A model generated the notes under the pieces. It ran no database searches. It had not been told where the DNA came from and saw only the letters and a list, made by a program, of their open reading frames with translations. From positions 1,240,001-1,304,000 of the forward strand of contig JANEZZ010000519.1 in NCBI GenBank assembly GCA_026122225.1: a stretch of 64,000 nt of DNA, read 5' to 3'. Numbering within the stretch: the stretch's first letter is position 1; every line of letters starts with the position of its first letter. The position numbers and the translations under genes were made by a program. Shown one piece after another: positions 34,398 to 47,329 of the stretch. Source of the stretch: Heloderma charlesbogerti. Lineage: Eukaryota > Chordata > Lepidosauria > Squamata > Helodermatidae.

Positions 34398-36400
34398 ATC
34401 AGACACGGGCTAGAGCTGTATCTTCAGCCTATCACGTGGCGGTGAAGGCAGCAAAAAAGGAATATTATGCTGCCTCTATCGCGACTGCAGACTGCTGTCC
34501 CAGGAGGCTGTTCCAAGTGGTCCGGAGCCTGGTCGGTCCTGTGGCTCCGGAACCACTGGAGCATTCTAAGGCCTCCTGTGAGGCCTTGGCAAGGCACTTT
34601 GCAGATAAAATTGATCAGATAAGGAGTGTTACTCCGCACGCTGTGGATACAGTTAGTGAGCAAGAGGCGGCCTGTGGCAAACCGGTTTTGTGGGATCGGT
34701 TCCGGCTTCTTCATTCTGATGAAGTGGACAAGGTCCTTTCATCTGCCAACCACCTGCTTACTTGATCCTTGCCCATCTTGGCTCATTATGGGCTGCAGAG
34801 AGAGACTGGTTGAGGGGATCAGGGTGGTGGTGAATGCCTCCCTTGAGGAGGGAGTGATGCCATCAGCCCTCAAGGAGGCAGTGATAAGACTGCTCTTAAA
34901 GAAGCCCTCCTTGGATCCCCAAGTTCTGAACAACTTTCGCCCAATCTCAAATCTGCCATTTTGGGGCAAGATGATTGAGCGGGTGGTGACAACGCAGTTG
35001 AAGGCACACTTGGAAGAAACCGATTATCTAGACCCATTTCTGTTGGGCTTCAGGCTTGGGCATGGGACAGAAACGGCCTTGGTCACCTTAGTGGATGATA
35101 TGAGGAGGGCTCTGGATAGGGGTGAATGCTCCTTCCTTGTTCTCCTCGACCTCTCAGCAGCTTTTGATACCGTTGACCACGGTATCCTCCTGGACCGCCT
35201 GGAGGGGTTGGGCATTGGAGACACCGTATTGCGGTGGTTCCGGTCCTTCCTCTCCGGCAGGTACCAGAGGGTAGCACTGGGAGAGGAGGTTTCGGATCCG
35301 TGGGCACTCACTTGTGGGGTGCCACAGGGTTCCCTCCTCTCCCCGATGCTATTTAACATCTATGTGAAGATGCTGGGGGCTATCATCAGGAGGTTTGGGG
35401 TGCGGTGTCATCAGTATGCGGATGACATGCAGCTCTACCTCTCGTTCAAATCTTCACCAAGGTTGGCCGTAGAATCCCTGTCCAAATGTCTGGAGACGGT
35501 GAGTGGCTGGATGGGGAGGAATAAGCTGAAGCTGAACCCTGACAAGACTGAGGTACTTTTGGTGGGAGACAAGAGCAGTTTGGGGGATGTTGACCTGGTG
35601 TTGAATGGGGTACGGTTACCCTTGAAAGACCAGGTCCGCAGCCTGGGGGTCATTTTGGACTCCCAGCTGTCCATGGAGGCTCAGGTGTCAGCTGTGAGCC
35701 AGATAGTGCTGTATCAACTCTATCTGATACGGCGGCTGCGCCCCTTCCTTCCCGACCATCTGCTCCCATTGGTAGTACATGCCCTGGTCTCCTCTCGTTT
35801 AGACTACTGTAATGCACTCTACGTGGGGTTACCCTTGAAGACAGTTTGGAAGCTGCAGCTGGCACAGAACGCGGTGGCTCGCCTGATTAAAGGCAGCCGC
35901 CAGCAAGATCGCATCACTCCAGTACTGAAGGAGTTGCACTGGTTACCAGTTGTTTTCCGGGCCAAATTCAAGGTGTTGGTTTTGACCTTTAAAACCCTAT
36001 ATGGTTCCGGCCCAGCCTATCTTAAGGAGAGCCTCCAGCAACACCAGACAGGCCACTTAACAAGATCAGCCTTGGATGGTCTTCTCTCTGTCCCATCAGC
36101 CAGGACAGCTAGGCTGGTAAGGACAAGGGAGAGGGTCTTCTCTGTGGTGGCCCCCACTCTGTGGAACTCCCTCCCTAAGGAACTCCGTCATGCCCCCTCT
36201 TTAATGAGCTTCCGCCATGCATTAAAAACGTGGTTGTTCAGGCAGGCATTTGGGGTGGGTTAGGGTATTTTAGAAAATGTTTTTATTGTAGAATTTTATT
36301 GTTTTAAACTGTTTTATTATATGTTGTACATCGCCCAGAGTGGCTGGGTGACCAGCCAGATGGGCGATTAATACATTTAATAAATAAAATAAAAATTCTA
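34398..36400 (+). mobile_element. L2 LINE, 5'-truncated, with long open reverse transcriptase
   Basis: About 2 kb, in PLPP3 intron 4, antisense to the gene. It carries the C-terminal part of the L2 ORF2 (34436-36263), then a tail with TTGTACATCGCCCAGAGTGG, GATGGGCGATTAATACATTT and AATAAATAAAATAAAA. The endonuclease half is missing because of 5' truncation. Confidence 0.85.
34436..36263 (+). pseudogene. L2 ORF2 reverse transcriptase (N-truncated, one frameshift)
   Basis: Codons from 34436 read VAVKAAKKEYYAASI through FADKIDQIRS to SSANHLLT and hit a stop at 34763-34765. The continuation LDPCPSWLI is in another frame, so one single-base frameshift lies near 34757. From there 36 codons short of 1.5 kb are open to a natural stop at 36261-36263, in a frame open since 34626 (545 codons). 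Positions in that frame: FRPISNLPF at 104-112, LDLSAAFD at 174-181, GVPQGS at 231-236, YADD at 264-267 (both catalytic Asp kept), and NPDKTEV at 304-310. The end RHALKTWLFRQAF is typical for L2. Reverse transcriptase would copy L2 RNA at a nicked target, but without the endonuclease and with the shift this copy is dead. Confidence 0.85.
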
Positions 36401-36652
36401 GGGCGAGCCCTGGTTCAAATTAAGCCCTGTTCATCTTTGATTATTTTAGTTTTTGTTTATAGCAAGGCTATTTATACCACCATCACTAATTAGTATCGTA
36501 CATTTCATAGAAAGATTGGATGGAGAACAAGTTTGGAAGGAAACTGTCAAAAGCAAAAGTGAAACAGACAGCCTGACCTTCCAGTCACCTGTGTTGGCAA
36601 GAGCTCCTGTGAGATGAATGAAGTTTGTAATATTTTGAAAATCACAGATTAA

Positions 36653-36743
36653 GGCTGGCAATCCTATATTCACTTTCCTAGGATTAATTGTCACTGAACT
36701 ACATGGGGTTTTCTTCTGAGTAGACATGTATAGGATTGCACTG
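36653..36743. mobile_element. Harbinger-like palindromic MITE, subfamily 2
   Basis: 91 bp with ends GGCTGGCAATCCTATATT and TATAGGATTGCACTG, flanked by TAA on both sides (36650-36652, 36744-36746). It lies 250 bp from the L2 element. Confidence 0.75.
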
Positions 36744-38339
36744 TAAGAAAACGATATTGGGGGGAAAAGTTTCAGCCTTTCTCCACAATGACCCAGACTA
36801 GACATAATGATGTCTGGTCATTATGGCCAGGAAAGTCTGGTTTATCAGCCTGAGAATAAGAGATGTGTCTGCATTCCTAGTTTTGGTAGTTTTATCGTGG
36901 CTTATTAAACTACAGTTTCCTGTGACATCTCAACCAGGAAAATGTGGTTTGTCACTGCTTGCAAACCAAGATATTAAAGTAGGATTGGCTCATTCTTGGA
37001 GTGATAAACCATGGTTTATGGGCCCAAGACTATTACATCTGCACCAGGACAAAATGATTATAAATTTCTTTGTAGAATCTGCTGTTGGCAGAGCGTTCAA
37101 TGGCAATTAAACTAGATGCTGTGGGGCAGAGTATGAGGGTGGAAGGAGATCACCACTATATTATTTTACCCAGAATTAATTTGTTTGTGATATAGAAACC
37201 TGTCTCCCTGTTTTTGTGGTTGTGGTTATTACACACTGAAGTCACCACTCCACGTTTTAAGGCATTAAGATTATTGGTGGCTTGACCCTATGTGTGTCTC
37301 TATCCAACTGGAACTGTACCAGCAAGGCCATCCTGTCACAGAAAGTGATGCATGCTTGTGGTCTCAGATTAGGATTGACGGTTTCAAACTCAGAGGGCTC
37401 CTGTTCCTTTCAGTGGTATATAGAGGGCAGAACTTCACCAGCTGCATCTCTCCCTAGCATGGTATTCCCATTATGAAAGAGGCCGCACATGGTGGGATTT
37501 TCCCTTGTATCCTGCTCTCAAGATGCAGGAGCCCTTTCAGTCATTAGAATCGATTAGAATCACTCTTAGATGTGACAACAAAAATAAACCTTCTTGCAAT
37601 TGCTTCTTGGTGAACAAGGTTCGTTACAGCGTGTGAAGGGTTAACTGACCCACTGTTGTGTTCTTCTTAATGAAATCCAACCCTGCCTCATCCATGATCC
37701 ATTTCTGATGCTGATACTGTAGTCTTTTGCCCTTCTTACATCCTAAAGGCTTTCATTATACAGTGAAACCAAGCTAAAGAAAACAAACACGTACTGTTAA
37801 AAAAATCAATTGAATTGAAGTTGTTTTTAGCACAGCAGACAGTAAGTGAATTAGAAGTGGTTTTTGCTAAAGGATCCGAATGCTGCTAGCTCAGTCATAG
37901 GAGGTTTATGGAGGCGCCTATGTGGTGTTTATACAGTAACATAAAATGAACAATTGCTACTCCAGACCAATAAGCAGCAGAGGGAAAAGTAGAAACCAAT
38001 AGCATGGAGGAGATGAGCTTGACAAAACCAAAGAGGGGGGGAAGAAAGCCATGACCTGGTGACCATATGCAGCAGGAGCTGTTGGCAAACCTTTCAAGGA
38101 TTAGAGCTCTGGCGGGCAGCGTCACCACAGAACAGACAGCTCTAAGGGCAACATGCAGTGCTTCCATTGCCAGGGGACTTCCACTGATGTCGGTGGGAAT
38201 AGCCTGTGGTCAGCCAGTGATCCTAAGCAAATAAAGCTGACTTGTTTGTATTTCTTCAAAATGTTAAAGAGCAGCAGGAGAAAACTATTAATACTTGTTC
38301 ACATTCTTACCTTTCAGATGATCTGAAAATAATACACAC

Positions 38340-38341
38340 GA

Positions 38342-38380
<39 letters not shown>
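38340..38380. repeat. (GAAA)n microsatellite
   Basis: Ten GAAA units. Confidence 0.95.
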
Positions 38381-38649
38381 GGATTTTCATCCATTTCTAG
38401 AGATGGCTCAAATTGGATTCACCATCCAAGAGCCATTTTTGACATTTATAATAGTATCTGTGGATGTATGTGACATAAAAACAACTTCAGAGTAACCCAG
38501 TGTTACCAGTTGTAGTTATGCAAAAGCATCTTTAGCTACTCCTCTTGGATTATTTTGTGCTGTTTGAAAGCACTTGAGAAACTATTCTCAATTAAACACC
38601 ATTTATTTGAAAAGTTGAGAGACTGTTCCATTAAAGTTGGAGTTAGTTT

Positions 38650-38665
38650 GTGTGTGTGTGTGTGG
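38650..38665. repeat. (GT)n microsatellite
   Basis: Eight GT units followed by a G run. Confidence 0.85.
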
Positions 38666-38762
38666 GGGGAGATTGGAAGAGAGGTGGCTAACTACACATA
38701 GCTCATAAAGTCACTAATAAGCAATATCTATGCAGCACAACTTTTCTGGGATTGGACACTCA

Positions 38763-38860
38763 AAATTTAAATCCAACCTTAGCCATGAAATTGACTAGGG
38801 AGGCCTAACTTAACAGCACTTGGTTGTTGTGGGGATGACTAAGATAATAACTGTAAAGTA
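38763..38860 (+). mobile_element. MIR/CORE-SINE fragment
   Basis: CCTTAGCCATGAAATTGACT, GTTGTTGTGGGGATGACTAA and ACTGTAAAGTAC match the 3' half of MIR-type SINEs. Confidence 0.5.
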
Positions 38861-40215
38861 CTTTTGTCAACTGAGAAGTGGTTATGAAAATGATTTATCA
38901 TTTTGGAAATAGTTGAGAACTGACACTTCCTTTCAAATGAATAAATGCTTGAGTCTGGCCACATTCGAGTAGATGGGTTAGAAACACACAAGAGAGGGGA
39001 GGACTTTCCCTTCACTGAGTCTGGTGCTCTGAAATCCATCACTGATGTTTATCTAATGATTTAACAAACTGGCCATGATCCCATTGAAATCTAGTCAGAC
39101 GTTTGCTATTTTGCGTCCCTGGAAACACGAACACACTGTTCGTCTGACTGAGAGTAGGTATAGTACAGTCCTGGGAAATCAAACAAGTAACATTTAAGAT
39201 GACCACCTCAGGAGTTTGTTTCCTACCCCCACATGGCACAACTGCATAAGTGTCAGTAAAGTTATGTAAGAAATTAATTGAGCAGTTGTCTCCAAATTGG
39301 CTGGCACATGTAAGGCCCTGTGGGCAACATTATGCTTGGCTTATTCTAGCAACCTGTGGAACTGGACATGTTTGTTTGGAAAGCAAAGTACTACCAGTTC
39401 TGAAGAATGGCCTAGTATTGTCAGAATCGGGCATTAAGTCAACAATGAGCTTTGGACTAACATGTCCTAACACCACATTCTGGCTTTCTGTGGTAACTCT
39501 GTGGAAGTGCGGATTTCAAACCCACTTCACAATTGCTAAGTCTGACACGAAGGCACATAAATTATTCTACCCTTTCCAATGACAATTGTCGCACAATCAG
39601 TGCCAGTCATAATTACAGGACGATGCTTGTGGAAATGAAATTATTTTTTTTTTTTACAAAAACGGGGCTCTGTACTGAACCATACTTTGGAGGCCTTCAC
39701 ATCTCCGGCTCATAAGCCATGACTATTTCCACTGCAGGTGTTTGGACATGGTATTGGACACTCAGACATGTGTATGCACATGCGAGTATACACATACACA
39801 CACACACTGCAGGGAGAATATGATGCCACAATTAGTAAAGATACTCAGTGTTACTCCCCCCCCCCCACTGAGAGATATAAGGAAGAGATTAGTTATCTGG
39901 AAGTCCACAGGTTCTTTCAGCTCCTTTTTCTATGGGGAGCTCTGATATGTACAGCCCAAAGCTGAGGCAAATTAGGCAGGGACCTGGTGCTGTATTTACA
40001 GAAAATGAAGGCTAATTTTCAGTAGGCCAGTCTGTTAAAAAGCTGTGCCTGGGATGTGGTCTTCTGATGACACTTCAGATCAGTCAACGTTAAAACCCAT
40101 GAAAGAGGTGTCACCATTAATATGAAGTATGTGTAGAAAACTTTTAAAAAAATCATTTATCTCTTCACACATTTCAATTTCTTAAGCACATGCTGCAGAC
40201 TCCACTTGTATATCC

Positions 40216-40402
40216 AAAAGCTCAATGGTAGAGCACCTGCTTTGCATGCAGAAGGTCCTAGATTCAATCCCCGGCGTCTCCAGGTGGGGCTGGAAAAATT
40301 CCTGCCTGAAACCCTGGAGAGGTGCTGCCATTCAGTGTTGACCATCCTGGGCCAGATGGACCAGTGGTCTGGACCAGTAAAAGGCAGCTCCCTATGTAAT
40401 GT
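40216..40402 (+). mobile_element. tRNA-derived squamate SINE, near complete
   Basis: The head AAGCTCAATGGTAGAGCACC has a tRNA A-box-like core, and GGTCCTAGATTCAATCCCCG gives a B-box-like core. The body CCTGAAACCCTGGAGAGGTG and tail CAGATGGACCAGTGGTCTGG, then AAAGGCAGCTCCCTATGT follow. It lies in PLPP3 intron 4, opposite to the gene. Confidence 0.75.
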
Positions 40403-43400
40403 ATAAAACACATACATGTCTTTTCTTAACTCATGTGCGCTAAGCATGGATTGAGGAGCCAAATCATGGCTCCCCAAAGCATATGCAAGGTGTTTTTTTT
40501 ATATATTTAAAGATGCACATTTGTTTAAACTGTGACGGTTTCAACTGGAACAAAACGTGAGTCCATAACGCAGACCTGTTGAAAATCTAGCGCGTTGTGC
40601 AGTCTGAGGAACACAATGCTGAACTTGCAGGAACCACCCAAAAAATCCAACCCTGGCAAATTTCATGAAGATCCACTCCCGACCGGGTTAGAATGTAAGA
40701 AGCAGAGCCCTTCAGGCTGAACGGGCTCAACCGTGGCAGCTTCCTCCACTTGAAGTCAAATGACAGTAGAGGAAAATTAGCACTTTGTGAGAGTGTTTGA
40801 CATGAGTCAGCACTTTAAGTTCGGGGTGTGTGTGTGTTTTATTATTCCAACAGATGAAAGCAGCAGAGCAGGTTTTTTTTTATGATACCATCAGCCAGGC
40901 TCATAAAACTTGTAAATTGCTTCTCTGTAGGTTCAGAATCAGCATTTGCCTGGATGGCTGTGTGTGTGCAGTGGTAGGGAACAAAAGAGTCCGGCATGAA
41001 AGCCGTAAGGACAGCACCCAGTTTTGCATAAATTATCAGCTTGTTTGAGCATGCCACTTTTGTTTTTATGAATCCCAAACTAAAGTGAGTCAACTAAGAC
41101 AAAGGGGACTTATTTGAGAGTTAGGAAGCTCCCTGCTCCTTCCTGGCCACCTACGTTCACCAGGAATAGTTTCCAAGGATCAAATCTGGACATTTCTAGT
41201 GCTGAGCCAAAACCGGGGGGGGGGGAATCTCACAAACAACTTCACCCCTATGAAGGGTGCCCCCTTTTGTTGTTGTTTTTCAATAGGAGGGGGTTAAAAA
41301 GGGGTGAAAGGGATTGCACAGCCCCTTAACACATTCAGACAGTTATGTTCTCCTCTCTGACAGGTGCTCCTTCCCAGCATCAGTTCAGCCCAAATAAAAA
41401 CAGCCTTTTCCCAGGACCACTTGGGCAATTGTGGTGGCAACCCTTCCTTCTGAGAAACTGAGAAGAAACTTCACAATCAACAATGAATGCTTGGTCATAC
41501 TGTTTATCAGCTTTCTTTTCCTGGCACAGTGAAGCTGTTGTGTAGTCAGTGAGATTTGGCTGTGTAATGATGTTATCAATACCAACAAAACTAATTCAGA
41601 GTGAGGGCAATCTTTGCACTCTACAATACTTTTGTTTGCCCTCGATGACATCACCACTTAGCTAAACTGGCTATGTAACGACTTCGCTGCTCTTGGAAGA
41701 AAAACACAATCTGGAAAAAAATGGTGCCAAAAATTAATGGATTAATACTGTCAGCACCAACAAAGGAGTGTAACGGGTACAAAAGATGAAAGCATTGGTG
41801 GGGTTTCAGAGATAATCTTACCCCTCAGTCCTGTTTCATGCCTAAAATGTTTACTATACAACATTTTGCTCAGCTCTACAAATGTCTGCGAGTCAGCCAT
41901 TAAAGGGCTTGCAATTTTTTGAAATCTCACCGAATTGGTTGGCTTTGTCAGTATAAGTAGTTTCCCTCTAGGCTCCAACTGTATAGTTTCTCCTTCTTCC
42001 TAACATGCTCCTTCTGCCCTAAGGAATTTCTCGGGAGTAGAGGGGATGTAGAAGCACAGGGTGAGAAAAGGTGGCACCATTTCATGGTAAATGAAGTGGT
42101 GATAGGTGAAACAAACTATTTATTCAAAAGTCCTAGAGACCAGTACCATTGCTTTAACCAAGTGCCAGACACACACTCTCCATCTATGAATTCTCAGAGA
42201 AAGGGAAAGGGGGAGACCAAAAACGAATTTTAACTCCTTTCATGTTGCATGTTCCTCCCTGCAGTTCCATGGCAATGTTATTTTAGCATTGCTGAGAGGA
42301 AATGGTGTAAATGTTTACGGAATAACTTTGAAACATTTAAAAGAAAAGTGAGAGAAAAATATGAGGAAATAAATTCATACAGACCACCAAACAGTCTGAA
42401 AGGTATGGTAATTAAATTACAGAGGCTGCTTCCAGCTTAAAGAGAAAAAGGGAAAGGGGGAAAAACCCAGCAGGGAGTTGTGTCTTAATTTATCTTTTCA
42501 GACAGCAAAGAGAAGAAATTGTGGTGGTGAGGGCCTATTCATAGATATAAGTTCATATTTAATGTTTTTATAAGTTCAGGCCTGGTTCCCCCCTCCCCCA
42601 AATTTCATATCTAATGTTACAGGACTTGCAGGGCCCACAGATCTTTCAAAAGTCTCAAAAGGGAAAGGGGAAAAAAGCTTTTCCCTAATTACATTTACCA
42701 CAAATCACTCCCTAAATCTCTCTCTCTTTATCCTTCCAAAAGCTTAGGGTAGTTCCACCCATAATTGACCTGTGCCGGGTTCCTTTCACAAGCTCTATAT
42801 CAAGCATACTTCCAGCTAGTCAGGAAGCACTCTGGCATCACAAGTGGAGGAAAGGAAGGGCAGAGCCATTTTTCATTGAAAAAGAAAAACAAGACCAGCC
42901 CCATCGTTGGGGTGAAACTACGTGGGCAAGCAAGTCCACCTGCCCTGCTTCCTGAAGTGGTTACCCAGAAAGTAGATTTTTTTAACCTAATGAAGCAGAT
43001 AATTATGCTTTTGACCCAATGTATGTAAATGGCAGATAGGCAGCCTAACATTATCTCAATTATGTTCCTTGGTGAAATGAAATACATGTAGGTTTACATT
43101 CCTTACATTCTTCACGCTCTTGCTTTTTCCAGAAAAACTGAGACTGGAGCAAGCTATGCAGATGTGACCTTTTTAAGGTGGATTAAATCACTCTCCTTGG
43201 TAGCATCCAAATGCCTCTTCAGTCTTAATGTATATAAGAACTATGGACCTATTCTATAGGTTGTAAGCGCCGACCCAGTGATGAGAAATAAAACAGGCGA
43301 ATGCCTGATGTTACTTTCTGGCCCTTTTTGGATATACATTTCTAGCTCAACTCACCACGATTTATGATATAATATTGCTTAACTAACCCGTGTATTAAGC

Positions 43401-43548
43401 CAGGATCAGATCCTGGCTAGTTAACTGAAACTGACCAGAATTTCCCACTTTGGATGTAATAGAGAACTCTAGTTTAAAACAAACTAGAATCTCTGCTGAA
43501 CCGTGTGAGGGACAGAGCAAGGAGTAGGTGCCCCAACACTTGTTCCTG

Positions 43549-43574
43549 GCTTCATAAACCATGGTTTATGAAGC
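43549..43574. repeat. Perfect 26-bp palindrome
   Basis: GCTTCATAAACCA followed immediately by its complement TGGTTTATGAAGC. Nearby shorter palindromes include CTAGTTTAAAACAAACTAG near 43470 and GCCAGGATCAGATCCTGGC near 43400, which suggests the interior of a fold-back DNA element. Confidence 0.8.
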
Positions 43575-44608
43575 TAGCAACGTACATCCAAAACTGGCTT
43601 CTATCTACAGTGTTCCATCATAATAACCCTTCAAAAAGATGCCATGAGTTCCAGCTTCTGCAATGGTTCTGCTTCCAAGGTGATGGACCTCCAAGATATT
43701 TCAATAAAATAAATCAGGATACAGGGAGACACAGAGGGATAAATCCAAAGTTGCGTGAGCAGAAATCTGCTCACGCAAGAGGAGTTTCTTTTCCCCTCCT
43801 CCTCCCTGCAGCCCCCCAAATGCCCCTGAATCTGCCCTGAATCAGCCTTCCAGAGCTGGTTTGGGGGAGCACACAGTGGAATTCAGCAGGTAGGGAGAAC
43901 TCAATCTTCCATGGCATCTGTTCCTGGCAGAAGGTTACCACTGTATACAATCCTAAATTCTATCAGGTACTCTCAAGTAATATTGTTGCATTTGTGGCAC
44001 ATTGTTTCTAAAGAAAATCATGACCAGAAACCAAACTGAAACCTTTCCCACTTAGTCAGCCCAATGTATCAGATGTTGCCCCCTTTTCCTTGCATGAAAT
44101 TATCATATTAGTTTAAAGCCAAGTTGGCAACTGAAAACCAGCCACATACATATCTGATAAGCATAACGTCAGGGTGGAAGGCATAAAATATATACCATGT
44201 AATTTACTATGGTTTTACTTATAGAAATAAGTAACCTTTCGTTGATATCTTCTTGTAAAAATTGGTCATGCAAACTCATTATAAGGGCTCGTTCACATTA
44301 AATAAATTTTCTAAGCGATTTTCTACGTGGGTGTGCGCGAACCAGTGGAGGTAGATTTCTCTGAACTATAGCAAACACCATGTGCTACAGCCATCTAAAT
44401 TATTGTGGCTGAACTTCTTCATGATTACTGCCCAGTTCACATAACCTTTCTGCACATGGTCATGTATTTCTGCAAACAATTGCATAGAAGAATTTGGTAG
44501 CATAAGCTGGCCTTAAGATTCAAGGTGTTTACCACCCTAAAGGCTGGATCCCAGAGCTGTCAGTGGTTTTAAGAGCATAGCACTTCAATTTGTGTCTTTA
44601 TTACCTAA

Positions 44609-44728
44609 GGGTGCAATCCTATGCTTGTTTAGAGAGAAAAAAGGCCTACACCTTCCAGCATTCCCCAGCCAGCATGCTGGAAGTTGTAGGACATTTTTCT
44701 CTCTCTAAACATGCTTAAGATTGCACCT
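44609..44728. mobile_element. Harbinger-like palindromic MITE, subfamily 1, copy 2
   Basis: 120 bp: ends GGGTGCAATCCTATGCTTGT and ACATGCTTAAGATTGCACCT. Inner arms GGCCTACACCTTCCAGCAT and ATGCTGGAAGTTGTAGGACA. Flanked by TAA at 44606-44608 and 44729-44731. It lies 142 bp from PLPP3 exon 4, in intron 4. Confidence 0.8.
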
Positions 44729-44870
44729 TAAAAGATACTTGTTTGTTTGAAATTATTTTTACCACTGATGTGTCTCTATTCCTCTTCGTAAATATTTTAT
44801 GCATTTCCCCCCCCATCTTGAAAAAGACAGTATACATGGTTTGTTACAGGTAAAATAATCATATACTTAC

Positions 44871-44928
44871 CACCAAATAAAGCATGGTGTAGAGAGAGAA
44901 GGAAGCATGGCCAGAGAAGAATGATTTC
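44871..44928 (-). CDS. PLPP3: PLPP3 exon 4: catalytic motif C2
   Basis: 58-bp exon with acceptor CTTTTACAG and donor GTAAGT (44865-44870). Its first base completes the Arg codon begun in exon 3. The 19 following codons read KSFFSGHASFSLYTMLYLV. The SGH triplet is PAP2 motif C2, whose histidine is part of the catalytic machinery. The residues after it start the next membrane helix. The length and both phases match the short fourth exon expected for this family. One visible substitution from human is Leu for Met in ASFSLYTM. Confidence 0.97.
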
Positions 44929-45659
44929 CTGTAAAAGAAAAGAACCACCATTTTGTTATTTGAAAGAATGGCCAAATGCTTTGGTTTTCCTAACAACACG
45001 TTTGCATGGTAATAAAAATATTCAGTTGGTAGATCCATATAAATTTTTTTAAACCCAAAATTAAAATCCTCAAGTCCTTTTTTAAAGATTAAAGTCAGGT
45101 CTGAATAGTACTGGAATTAAATTGAACGTTCAAAATGAGAGCATCTTTTTATATTACTCCTATCCCACACGTAAAGTAAAAATATTTCAAAGCAACCATT
45201 ATTAATTGGCTTCTCCAAACTAGAGTAGTATTACTATGATTCTGCTCTATGATCTCCTAAACAGATTTTGAACAAATGATACACACCCCATAGCATTCCT
45301 AAGAGCACCCTTTTACATTCTCCTATATAAACTGACATTTAAGCCTATGGGGGGAAACTAAAGCACTTATGGTGAGGGAAAAACCCCTGGCATTAGATCC
45401 AGGATGTGCCTTCCATGGACAGAAGGTGCCTCTGCTTGATTTTCAGGGTCCCCCCTTCTTCCTACACCACAGTCTACCCCATTCAGCAGTCTGCCAACCC
45501 TCTGAGTTGCATGCGGGGCAGGGCTGAAGGGACTACCATGGGGAGGAGGGAGAAATCTGCTTCAGCCAGCCCAGATGCACACACCTAAATCTGGATCTAC
45601 CCCTGGGCTGGTCCTGTTCTTATTGACAGAGATCTCTTGCAGGGAAGCACAGGGTACAA

Positions 45660-45970
45660 AGCTTTCCCCACAGTTATCTCATTTATTTCTGACATTTATA
45701 GCCCACCTTCCTATTTATTTATTTTATTTATTTAAAACATTTCTTGGCCACCTTTCAGAGCAGAAGCCCTCCCAAGATGGCTTACAGCAATAAAATACAT
45801 ACAAACAGTTAAAATATTAAAAGCAATAAAAACATACAAACAATAAAAGCAACAATAAAACCAGCTAAATCCTACAAAATATCTAAGGTGGCTCACAGTC
45901 AAAAATAAAACCGTACACAATACTAAAAGGAGATATCAATAAAACCAACACCAATCTTTAAAAACAAACT
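45660..45970 (-). mobile_element. Unclassified A-rich interspersed repeat
   Basis: CTGACATTTATAGCCCACCT, AAGATGGCTTACAGCAATAA and GGTGGCTCACAGTCAAAAAT followed by long A-rich runs. Similar wording occurs at 53345-53530 and 15640-15690. The family was not identified. Confidence 0.4.
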
Positions 45971-46245
45971 AAAAAGCAGCAGCAACATAAAAAACCATAT
46001 GGATAGCCTACGAAAACTTGATAAAATTAAACAGTGTTCTCTGTCATTCTGTAGTACTTAGTTTTTTATTGGTCTTTAAAATGTACACCATCACCCAACA
46101 TAATGATAGCCATTTTAAATAATATTCTGGAGTGAAGCCATGCAGCCCAGGACACTTAAATGGCTTCTGCCATCAGCTGTTGTATAATCAGTTGGCTCTA
46201 TCTTCTTGAAACTATTCAGAACAGCATTTAAAAAACAACATTAAT

Positions 46246-46320
46246 TTACACACAATCCTATGCATGTCTACTAGTGAGTTCAGCATGGCTTACTCCAAGG
46301 CAAGTGGGTATATAGTAGCA
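46246..46320. mobile_element. Harbinger-like MITE fragment
   Basis: CACAATCCTATGCATGTCTA and GGCTTACTCCAAGGCAAG match the left half of subfamily 2. The right arm is missing. Confidence 0.45.
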
Positions 46321-46380
46321 GCTTTCGGGCAGTATCCAAAGCTGCCTGTGTGCCAGTGGGACACACCACCCACAAGCTAG

Positions 46381-46658
46381 CAGGGCCGGTCCTACCATTA
46401 AGCAGGGAGAGGCAGTTGCCTCAGGTGGCAGATGCTGGGAGGCGGCAGTAAGGTGTTCAAGGAGAAAGCTGTGTGACTTGTAGCCTACTCTGTGCCCCTT
46501 AAGTTAGCCTGCTGCCTTCAGGTTCAGTGAAGGATATTGCCTCATCCTTAGTGTTGAAGACAGATGCATCTGTATGTCCAGACAGTTCTTGTATACGGAA
46601 TGGGAGGGGCACCATCTTGTCCTTCGCCTCAGCTGCAAAATGTCTTGGGCTGACCCTA
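46381..46658 (+). mobile_element. hAT non-autonomous element, family C, copy 4
   Basis: 278 bp starting CAGGGCCGGTCCTACCATTA and ending TTGGGCTGACCCTA, flanked by CAAGCTAG and GAAGCTAG (7 of 8 match). The best-preserved copy of the family in the window. Confidence 0.8.
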
Positions 46659-47329
46659 GAAGCTAGCACTTCCTAAAGCAACCAGAAACAAGTCAAAATG
46701 CTAGTTTCTGGGGTTGCTTTGGGTGGTGGGTCATGCTGGCACACCCCAATTTGCAGAGGTGCAATAGCAGTGTTGGAGTCTGCCATTAGTCAAGTTCATC
46801 TGAAGTGAAAAGCCTTGTCTCATAGTCCTCTATAACTTTGCAGCTATTAACAACGTTATGGTTCCTTATCTTTATAGGTAGAATCAAAACTTTGTTAGAA
46901 TTTTTAGCTAAATCTGTTTGCAATCAGCCTACCTAGCTTATTAGAGATGACTTATTCCTTTCTCAAAAATATTTCATAATATTAAATGTATCAAATACAT
47001 CTAATTTCTTTTTTTATTTCTCACAGCTTTTCATAATCTTTCTTAGTTTTCAAAGTTCCTCCCTTGGACAATTACTTTGTTGGTTTTGTCTGCTAGTGCT
47101 TGTTTGTTTAAGAAACAATATTTAACCAGGCCTTATAGTGATGTTATTATTACATCCAGTGTTTGGGGGGAACTGGTTGCAAAAATGCAAACAAATGCTT
47201 GCAAACAAATGCTTGTGTGGAGCTAAGGGCCAGCAATTATGCCTTTAGACTTTACTGCTAAGGAAGCCAATGCAGGTTCAGTTAAAATAAGTAACAGCAA
47301 TAATAAAAAGATGCATAGTACTTTTTAAT

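Noticed and set aside
34436..36263. Host gene encoding a reverse-transcriptase-like protein
   Set aside because: The motif order, 3' tail and frameshift identify an L2 LINE, not a domesticated gene.
40216..40290. tRNA gene
   Set aside because: A- and B-box-like sequences are present, but the flanking body and tail match a tRNA-derived SINE and the cloverleaf is degenerate.
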